From NCBI GenBank assembly GCA_021781315.1, contig JAJXXB010000169.1, forward strand, positions 1-5,218: 5,218 nucleotides of DNA. Direction: 5' to 3'. This document shows, in pieces, positions 1 through 5,218 of this stretch. The notes beneath the pieces are model-generated. The model was not told where the DNA came from and did not search any database. It saw nothing but the letters and a program-made list of their open reading frames with translations. The translations under genes were made by a program, and so were the position numbers. Origin of the DNA: Actinomycetes bacterium (GTDB lineage: Bacteria > Actinomycetota > Acidimicrobiia > Acidimicrobiales > RAAP-2). Position 1 is the first letter of the stretch. Each line of letters begins with the position of its first letter.

Positions 1-1
1 C

Positions 2-648
<647 letters not shown>

Positions 649-649
<1 letters not shown>

Positions 650-1428
650 TGGCGAACGTGACGATGCGCGTCTGGCGCGGAGACGCCGGTGGCGGTGACT
701 TCGAGTCCTACACCCTCGAGCAGAACGAGGGAGAGGTCGTCCTCGACGTCATCCACCGCATCCAGGCCACCGACGCACCCGACCTCGCCTGTCGCTGGAA
801 CTGCAAGGCCGGCAAGTGCGGCTCGTGCTCGGCCGAGATCAACGGCAAGCCCAGCCTGATGTGCATGACGCGCGTCGACGAACTGCCCGAGGGCCCGATC
901 ACCGTCGCGCCGATGCGGACCTTTCCCATCATCCGCGATCTGGTGACCGACGTCTCGTTCAACTACGCGATGGCCGCGAAGGTGCCGGCCCTGCTGCCGC
1001 CGCCGATGCCCGAGGGCGGCTACACGATGTTCCAAGAGGACGTCCAGCGAGGACAGGAATTTCGCAAGTGCATCGAGTGCTTCCTCTGCCAGGACGTCTG
1101 CCACGTCATTCGTGACCACGAGGACAACAAGGCCCACTACGCCGGCCCGCGCTTCTTCATCCGCTACGCGGAACTCGAGATGCATCCCCTGGACACCAAC
1201 GACCGGCGCGACCTCGTGCGTGAGGAGATGGGCCTGGGATACTGCAACATCACCAAGTGCTGCACCGAGGTCTGCCCCGAGCACATCAAGATCACCGACA
1301 ACGCCATCATCCCGCTGAAGGAGCGCGTCGTCGACGCCCAGTACGACCCGATCGCCTGGCTGGGCCGCAAGATCCGTCGACGCACCAAGCGCAGCGCCGA
1401 CGAGGCCGCGGTGCAGCCCGCGCCCTAG
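649..1428 (+). CDS. sdhB: Succinate dehydrogenase iron-sulfur subunit
   Basis: The electron-transfer subunit of complex II carries electrons from FAD in SdhA to the membrane quinone site. The protein is 259 residues. The N-terminal ferredoxin-like domain holds the [2Fe-2S] ligands C52, C57, C60 and C72 (C-x4-C-x2-C-x11-C, with GKCGSCS). The C-terminal domain holds C141-x2-C144-x2-C147-x3-C151 and C199-x5-C205-x3-C209. By family rule C141, C144, C147 and C209 bind [4Fe-4S], and C151, C199 and C205 bind [3Fe-4S]. All cluster ligands are therefore present. The sequence resembles the mycobacterial Sdh1 iron-sulfur subunit from memory (RWNCKAGKCGSC, KCIECFLCQ, GYCNITKCC). Two extra cysteines, C48 and C204, sit beside the clusters. 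The C-terminus is a short basic tail (RKIRRRTKR) that may sit at the membrane face. The start is the ATG overlapping the sdhA stop by one base, with a good SD. No membrane-anchor gene follows. Confidence 0.97.
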
Positions 1429-1779
1429 GTGCCCGACTTCCTCAGTCCCGACTGGTTCTCGGCGCTCAACGCCACCCTGGCCAGCGTCGAGGCGCCCGAC
1501 GACGTACTGCGCCGCGTCGTCGTCGAGTTCCTCGGCGCACCGGCGAGTCTTCCGCACGCGATGACCCTCACCATCGGCCCCGAGGCCAGCGGCGTCGCCG
1601 CCGGCGACCACCTGGCGGCCGACGCGCTGGTGCGCCTCGACTACGTCGCCGCGCGCGCCATCGCCGAGGGGCGCCTGGCGAGCGCCGACGCCCTGCGCGA
1701 GGGCCGCGTGAAGGTGCGCGGCGACGTGGACGCGATTCTCCCGCTCCTCGAATGGCTGCTCGCACTGGGCGCGAGCTGA
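1429..1779 (+). CDS. Small SCP2/sterol-carrier-like protein
   Basis: A 116-residue soluble protein that resembles the small SCP2-like (sterol carrier/lipid transfer) proteins of actinobacteria. It opens with FLSPDWFSALN. It ends with a helix and a LREGRVKVRGD motif (residues 89-99) followed by a hydrophobic helix (residues 102-113). That layout matches the C-terminal part of the SCP2 fold, where a K-V-x-G-D turn precedes the final helix lining the lipid tunnel. No cofactor motif, signal peptide or membrane segment is seen. A lipid or hydrophobic ligand is likely from the family; the specific ligand and role are unknown. The start is GTG immediately after the sdhB TAG and in the same frame, so no start further upstream is possible. 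No convincing SD precedes it, so expression probably depends on ribosomes finishing sdhB. The stop overlaps the next start by one base. The gene is very likely real; the family call is moderate. Confidence 0.75.
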   Translation: MPDFLSPDWFSALNATLASVEAPDDVLRRVVVEFLGAPASLPHAMTLTIGPEASGVAAGDHLAADALVRLDYVAARAIAEGRLASADALREGRVKVRGDVDAILPLLEWLLALGAS

Positions 1780-2549
1780 TGGACCTGCCGCTCTTCGAGG
1801 ACGACCTCGACGAGCCCGGCGTCATCGAGGCCGCGATGCTGCACCGGCGCGACGTCGGCCTAGCGCCGACCGCCGTGCTGTGCTTCTTCAGCGACGTCCT
1901 CGATCGCCTGGCCGCCTCGGGCGAGCTCGTCGAGCGCTACCGCCTGCGCAGCGAGATGGGGGTCAACCCGGTCTACGAGATGACGACGGACGCCGGCCCG
2001 GTGTCGGTCGTCCACCCGGGCGTGGGCGCTCCCCTGGCCGCGGGATTCGCCGAGGAGATGATCGGCCTCGGTGCGCGCACGTTGGTCGCCTGCGGCGGCG
2101 CCGGCGCGCTCGTCGAGGGCCTCGTGCTCGGCCACGTGATGGTCGTGGGCTCGGCCCTGCGCGACGAGGGGACGAGCTTTCACTACGCGCCGCCGAGTCG
2201 CACCATCGACGCCGATCCACTCGGGGTGCGCGTCGCCGAGGAGCAGCTGCGCGCGGCCGGCATCGACTACCTCGTGGGCCGGACCTGGACGACCGACGGC
2301 TTCCTGCGCGAGACGCGCAGCCGCGTCGCGCGACGCGTCGCCGAGGACTGTCTCATGGTCGACATGGAGTCCGCGGCGTTCCTCGCGGTGGCGAGGTATC
2401 GCTCGGTGCGCTTCGCCCAACTGCTCTACGCGGGCGACTCGCTGGCCGGCGACACCTGGGACTCGCGCCACTGGGTGCACGCCGGTGACACGCGCGAACA
2501 GCTCTTGCGCGTGGCGGTCGCCACCGCGACCGCCCTCGCTAATGCCTGA
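1779..2549 (+). CDS. Nucleoside phosphorylase (PNP/UDP family)
   Basis: The 256-residue protein belongs to the purine nucleoside/uridine phosphorylase superfamily, which splits nucleosides with phosphate into base and (deoxy)ribose-1-phosphate in the cytoplasm. Visible landmarks are VVHPGVGAPLAAGFAEEM (residues 77-94), the ACGGAGAL glycine turn (104-111), RDEGTSFHY (128-136, phosphate/ribose side), TWTTDGFLRET (169-179), and VDMESAAF (194-201), which carries the ribose-binding Met-Glu pair. QLLYAGDSLAG follows near the C-terminus. The usual N-terminal GDPxR phosphate loop is not recognisable (residues 31-44 read TAVLCFFSDVLDRL). This points to a divergent bacterial subgroup generically annotated nucleoside phosphorylase rather than classical DeoD or Udp, so purine versus pyrimidine preference is open. 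The start is the ATG overlapping the previous stop (TGATG). The open frame extends upstream to about 1257, but that part is a shadow of sdhB. No strong SD is seen, so coupling is likely. The 3' end overlaps the convergent gene by 11 bp. Confidence 0.87.
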   Translation: MDLPLFEDDLDEPGVIEAAMLHRRDVGLAPTAVLCFFSDVLDRLAASGELVERYRLRSEMGVNPVYEMTTDAGPVSVVHPGVGAPLAAGFAEEMIGLGARTLVACGGAGALVEGLVLGHVMVVGSALRDEGTSFHYAPPSRTIDADPLGVRVAEEQLRAAGIDYLVGRTWTTDGFLRETRSRVARRVAEDCLMVDMESAAFLAVARYRSVRFAQLLYAGDSLAGDTWDSRHWVHAGDTREQLLRVAVATATALANA

Positions 2550-4002
2550 AGCGGTGCGGCACGCGAGGGTGTCCACTCAGAGCGTCGTGGAGGCGTCCGC
2601 GTTCGCGTGACATGAGAACGGCGAGTCCCACGAAGAGGGCGCCGGCAATCAGGATCACGAAGGGAGCGCGCACCTGGCCCGGGAAGATCCGCACGATCAG
2701 CCACGGTACGTTGACGAGCAGTCCCACCGCGCCGACGAAGGACAGCATCACCTCGCCCGGGCGCGTGCCGAGGTACAGCAGGCCCAGCGCGGTCAGCAAC
2801 CCCAGGAGGGGCGCCAGCGAGGCGAACTGGGCCGCGGTGATCGCCGCGCCGCCGAGCAGCGCGAGCCCCGCCCCCCACTCGACCAGCAAGGGGCCGCGCA
2901 CCAGCGATCGCATCGCGGCGACGAGCGCGCCGGCGCCGAGCAGCCACACGACGGCTCCGGTCAACAGGCCCGCGTCCTGGGCGTAGTGCTGGATCGTGTT
3001 CGGCCAGGTCATCACCACCGTCACGGCGCCCATGACCGCGTAGAAGCGCACCTCGACCGGGTCGCGGGCCACGTTCGCCTCCGCGGCGAGGGCGAACAAA
3101 CCGATCGCGCTCGCCGCCGCGAGCAGCGGTCCGCCCCGGGTCATGAAGTTCATCATGATGACGCTGCCCACCACCACCGCGGCCGCCCCCACCAAGTCGG
3201 CGACGTAGGGCGTGCGAACCTTGCGCATCAGGGCGATGGCGATCAGCGCCGCCCCGCAGGCCCAGGTGGCGAATCCCATCCACCCCAGGGTCGCGACCAA
3301 GCGCACGCCCGCGGCCACGGCGACGACGACGCCGCCCAGCGTGGTCATCTCCTGGATCGGACGGACGCGTCCCCGCCACATCACGGCGCTGAGGGCCGCC
3401 ACCGTCAGTCCGGCGAAGAGGACCGCCAGCTCAGCGCGCTGGTCACCGCCGTGGACCGCGCGCACCGCCACCACGGCGAAGAGGGCGGCCGACGCGGTCG
3501 AGGCGAGCCACAAGAAGGCGCGCAGTCGCGCGTAGGCCGCGTCCTTGGCCTCGTGGATCAGAGCGCCGCCGGCGCCCAGGAGAACGCTGAGGGCACCACT
3601 GAGACCCAGCCGGGCGGGCGTCGCCAGGCGCGGCCAGTAGCGCACGGCGATGAGGACCACGCCCACCACGGCGAGGATCCCGCCGATGTAGCCAATCGCC
3701 TCGGCGACCGCCGGTACGCGGCGCGGCGTGCGAGAGCTCTGCGGAGCGCGCGATACCTCGAAGTCGATGATGGCGCGCGCCTGCTCGGCGCTCACCAACC
3801 CCCGCTCACTCCAGCGCGCGAGCTCCTCGGCCAGAGCGCGCGGCGCGCGCGAGGACGCGAGAGACTCACCCGGGGTCGAGCCTGTGCTCGGTCCCGGCGC
3901 GAGGGACTCGGCGCCGGGTGGGGCCGTCTGCGCCCGGTGGCGCGACAGGGTGGTCGCGACCAGAGCGAGCACGGCGAGGAGAACGACGACACTGACAACC
4001 AT
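2539..4002 (-). CDS. Polytopic membrane protein with DUF2157-like N-terminal region
   Basis: A 487-residue integral membrane protein of unknown function. Residues 2-19 form a hydrophobic anchor followed by RHR, then a Pro/Ser/Gly-rich linker (about 25-54). Next comes a short amphipathic region, LARWSERGLVSAEQARAIIDFE (61-82, quoted here as two pieces: LARWSERGLVS and AEQARAIIDFE). Its W-x3-GL-x-S-x-E-x-A pattern resembles the start of DUF2157 proteins. From about residue 100 a long run of hydrophobic helices follows, roughly 13-14 by eye, up to about residue 464, then a basic His-containing tail (HPRVPHRFRH). Basic residues after the first helix suggest a cytoplasmic linker and head. No enzymatic motif was found. 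DUF2157 membrane proteins are uncharacterised, and a sensor or transport role would be a guess. The start chosen is ATG at 4002, backed by AAAGGAG four bases upstream and by the anchor beginning right there. A 24-residue longer reading from 4074 is rejected. The gene is certain; the family is moderate. Confidence 0.85.
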   Translation of the reverse strand: MVVSVVVLLAVLALVATTLSRHRAQTAPPGAESLAPGPSTGSTPGESLASSRAPRALAEELARWSERGLVSAEQARAIIDFEVSRAPQSSRTPRRVPAVAEAIGYIGGILAVVGVVLIAVRYWPRLATPARLGLSGALSVLLGAGGALIHEAKDAAYARLRAFLWLASTASAALFAVVAVRAVHGGDQRAELAVLFAGLTVAALSAVMWRGRVRPIQEMTTLGGVVVAVAAGVRLVATLGWMGFATWACGAALIAIALMRKVRTPYVADLVGAAAVVVGSVIMMNFMTRGGPLLAAASAIGLFALAAEANVARDPVEVRFYAVMGAVTVVMTWPNTIQHYAQDAGLLTGAVVWLLGAGALVAAMRSLVRGPLLVEWGAGLALLGGAAITAAQFASLAPLLGLLTALGLLYLGTRPGEVMLSFVGAVGLLVNVPWLIVRIFPGQVRAPFVILIAGALFVGLAVLMSRERGRLHDALSGHPRVPHRFRH

Positions 4003-4006
4003 GTCG

Positions 4007-4013
4007 CTCCTTT
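4007..4013 (-). promoter_or_regulatory. Shine-Dalgarno site of the DUF2157-like gene
   Basis: Read on the minus strand, AAAGGAG precedes the ATG at 4002 with a 4-base spacer (CGAC). It decides the start in favour of 4002 over the in-frame upstream start at 4074, which has no comparable site. Confidence 0.8.
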
Positions 4014-4017
4014 CGGG

Positions 4018-4044
4018 AGGTTCTACCTCGAACCTAGGTCCTAC
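4018..4044. repeat. Compact direct/inverted repeat cluster, possible operator
   Basis: On the plus strand AGGTTCTAC (4018-4026) recurs as AGGTCCTAC (4036-4044), with 8 of 9 bases identical and an 18-base period. Between them GAACCT (4030-4035) is the exact inverse of AGGTTC (4018-4023), giving a 6-bp inverted repeat with a 6-base centre. ACCTAGGT (4032-4039) is a perfect 8-bp palindrome. Three copies of an AGGTYC half-site thus lie within 27 bases, just upstream of the SD of the DUF2157-like gene. This could be a repressor or activator site over the promoter or leader. A TAGGTT on the minus strand could serve as a -10 element, but no good -35 was found. The repeats are seen directly; the function is inferred. 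Confidence 0.4.
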
Positions 4045-4081
4045 GCCACTCGTGCGCGAATCGAGGCGGCGCACCGCGAGA

Positions 4082-4096
4082 AGCGACCTCGTCGCT
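4082..4096 (-). terminator. Small perfect hairpin after the GGDEF-EAL stop, possible weak terminator
   Basis: AGCGAC (4082-4087) and GTCGCT (4091-4096) form a perfect 6-bp stem with a 3-base loop. On the minus strand it begins 3 bases after the TGA of the GGDEF-EAL gene. No T-run follows it in that direction, so it is at best a weak or U-less terminator. It might also be a processing or pause site between the two minus-strand genes. Confidence 0.3.
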
Positions 4097-4099
4097 GGG

Positions 4100-5218
4100 T
4101 CAGACGAGATTCGCGGCCGCGTCCGCGTTCAGCAACGCGATCACGGCGTCTTCGGAGAGGGGCTCGGAGAAGAGGTAGCCCTGTCCGTAGTCACACCCCA
4201 CGTGGCGCAGGTATTCGAGCTGGCCCGCCGTCTCGATGCCCTCGGCGACCATGGAGAGCTCGAGCTGGTGTCCGAAGAGGATGATCGACTCGAGCAGCGG
4301 GCTCGTGTCGAGGGGTGAGCGGATCGGCTCGACGAAGGACCGGTCGATCTTGATGATGACCGGCTTGAGGTGCGCGAGGTACGACAGCGACGAGTAGCCG
4401 GTGCCGAAGTCGTCGAGGGCGATCGCCACGCCGAGGCGCTCGAGGTCCTCGACGAGGCTGGTCGCGCCGGCCACGTCGGTCAGGGTCGCGCTCTCGGTGA
4501 TCTCGAGCACCAGGCGCCGCGACGCCAGGCCGCTCGTGACCAGGGCCCGCTCGATCGTCGCGGCCAGGTGGGGATCGTGGAACTGGCGCGTCGACAGGTT
4601 GACCGAGACGTGCGGGTAGCGGCCCCGCGAATTGGCCGGCCACGACGCGGCCGCCGCGCACGCGCGCTGGAGCGCGTACTCGCCGAGCTCGATGATGAGG
4701 TCGCTCTGCTCGGCCAACGCGATGAAGACGCCCGGCGAGACGGCACCGAAGACGGGGTGCTGCCAGCGCATCAGGGCCTCGAAGCCCACCACTTCGTCGG
4801 TGACCAGGTTGATCAGGGGCTGGTACACCATCGAGATCTCGTCGAGGGCGAGCGCGCGGCGCAGGTCGCGCTGGAGCTGGTAGCGCTCGGAGACCTGGTC
4901 CTTCATCGCCGCGGAGAAGATCACGTACTCGTGCTGGCCGCGACGCTTGGCCTCGTACATCGCGGTGTCCACGTCGCGCATCAACTCCTGGGCGTCGAGC
5001 GCGTCGCCCTCGTCGACCACGACCCCGAGGCTCGCGCGCTGTTCCAGGCCGATCGTCGCGGCGAGGAACGGCTCGTCGAAGACCGACAGCAGCCGCCGGG
5101 CGACCTCGTCGACTCCGCCCGAGAGCCCCTCGGCGAGGTAGAGGAACTCGTCGCCGCCGAAGCGGCACAGGGTGTCCGAGGCACGCGTCACCGATTCGAG
5201 GCGGTGCGAGATCTCGAT
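4100..5218 (-). CDS. GGDEF-EAL cyclic di-GMP turnover protein, C-terminal part (5' end outside window)
   Basis: A two-domain signalling protein. GGDEF makes c-di-GMP from two GTP and EAL hydrolyses it to pGpG. The frame is open to the window edge, and 372 residues are visible, numbered here from the edge. The diguanylate cyclase half has an intact GGDEF active site (21-25). An RxxD inhibitory site (R12-D15) lies exactly five residues before it, the standard product-feedback position. The phosphodiesterase half is complete: EALMRW (147-152), N207 in VNLS, E239 and E242 in EITE, D269-D270 in DDFGTGYSS, K290 in IKID, E326 in AEGIE, and Q346 in GQGYLFSEP. All usual metal and catalytic residues are thus present, and neither half looks degenerate. 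The N-terminal sensory region, any membrane segments and the true start lie beyond 5218. An in-frame GTG at 5191 is inside the GGDEF domain and is not the start. Net activity cannot be told from sequence. Confidence 0.95.
   Translation of the reverse strand: MEISHRLESVTRASDTLCRFGGDEFLYLAEGLSGGVDEVARRLLSVFDEPFLAATIGLEQRASLGVVVDEGDALDAQELMRDVDTAMYEAKRRGQHEYVIFSAAMKDQVSERYQLQRDLRRALALDEISMVYQPLINLVTDEVVGFEALMRWQHPVFGAVSPGVFIALAEQSDLIIELGEYALQRACAAAASWPANSRGRYPHVSVNLSTRQFHDPHLAATIERALVTSGLASRRLVLEITESATLTDVAGATSLVEDLERLGVAIALDDFGTGYSSLSYLAHLKPVIIKIDRSFVEPIRSPLDTSPLLESIILFGHQLELSMVAEGIETAGQLEYLRHVGCDYGQGYLFSEPLSEDAVIALLNADAAANLV

Noticed and set aside
1257..1778. Upstream extension of the nucleoside phosphorylase frame
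   Set aside because: The extension is Arg/Pro-rich and covers sdhB and the SCP2-like gene in another frame. Family-like sequence begins at the ATG at 1779.
1860..2576. 238-codon minus-strand open frame opposite the nucleoside phosphorylase
   Set aside because: Antisense shadow of a gene with clear family motifs, with no SD or domain of its own.
4034..4039. TAGGTT-like -10 element on the minus strand upstream of the DUF2157-like gene
   Set aside because: It fits a loose TANNNT pattern, but no plausible -35 lies about 17 bases upstream, so it is not listed as a promoter.
4003..4074. 24-residue N-terminal extension of the DUF2157-like protein
   Set aside because: No SD near 4074, and the extension is polar and covers the repeat cluster. 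AAAGGAG and the hydrophobic anchor both point to the ATG at 4002.
2986..4284. 432-codon plus-strand open frame opposite the DUF2157-like gene
   Set aside because: Arg/His/Gly/Asp-rich composition without recognisable motifs. It is opposite a coherent membrane protein with a good SD, and it runs into the GGDEF-EAL gene on the other strand.
4191..5168. 325-codon minus-strand open frame in the alternative frame of the GGDEF-EAL gene
   Set aside because: Arg/Pro/Ala-rich frame-shifted shadow. The true frame carries all GGDEF and EAL motifs.

Overview
This is a high-GC (roughly two thirds G+C by eye), gene-dense stretch of a bacterial chromosome. The succinate dehydrogenase subunits resemble, from memory, the mycobacterial Sdh1 type. 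Together with the GC content and the tight gene coupling, this suggests an actinobacterium, possibly of the Acidimicrobiia type. That placement is an inference; no rRNA or other lineage marker is present.

Left part (1-2549, + strand): an apparent four-gene transcription unit that starts outside the window. It holds the 3' end of sdhA (flavoprotein), complete sdhB (iron-sulfur subunit), a small SCP2/sterol-carrier-like protein and a nucleoside phosphorylase. The junctions are a 1-base overlap (TAATG), a 0-base gap (TAG then GTG, same frame) and a 1-base overlap (TGATG), so translational coupling is likely. No membrane-anchor subunit follows sdhB. If there is one, it should lie upstream of sdhA, as in the mycobacterial Sdh1 operon.

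Middle part (2539-4002, - strand): one 487-residue polytopic membrane protein with a DUF2157-like N-terminal region. It converges on the phosphorylase gene, and the two coding ends overlap by 11 bp. The 97-base gap before its start (4003-4099) holds a clear Shine-Dalgarno sequence, a compact cluster of direct and inverted repeats that may be an operator, and a small perfect hairpin next to the upstream gene's stop.

Right part (4100-5218, - strand): the C-terminal 372 residues of a GGDEF-EAL protein. It is cut by the window edge. The visible catalytic and inhibitory motifs for making and breaking down cyclic di-GMP are all intact.

The window mixes core respiration (succinate to quinone electron transfer), probable nucleoside salvage, an uncharacterised membrane protein and c-di-GMP signalling. 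I saw no mobile element, CRISPR array, tRNA or rRNA, and no clear sign of a previously undescribed system. The most unusual points are the sdhAB/SCP2-like/phosphorylase coupling, the in-frame TAG-GTG junction, and the repeat cluster upstream of the DUF2157-like gene.
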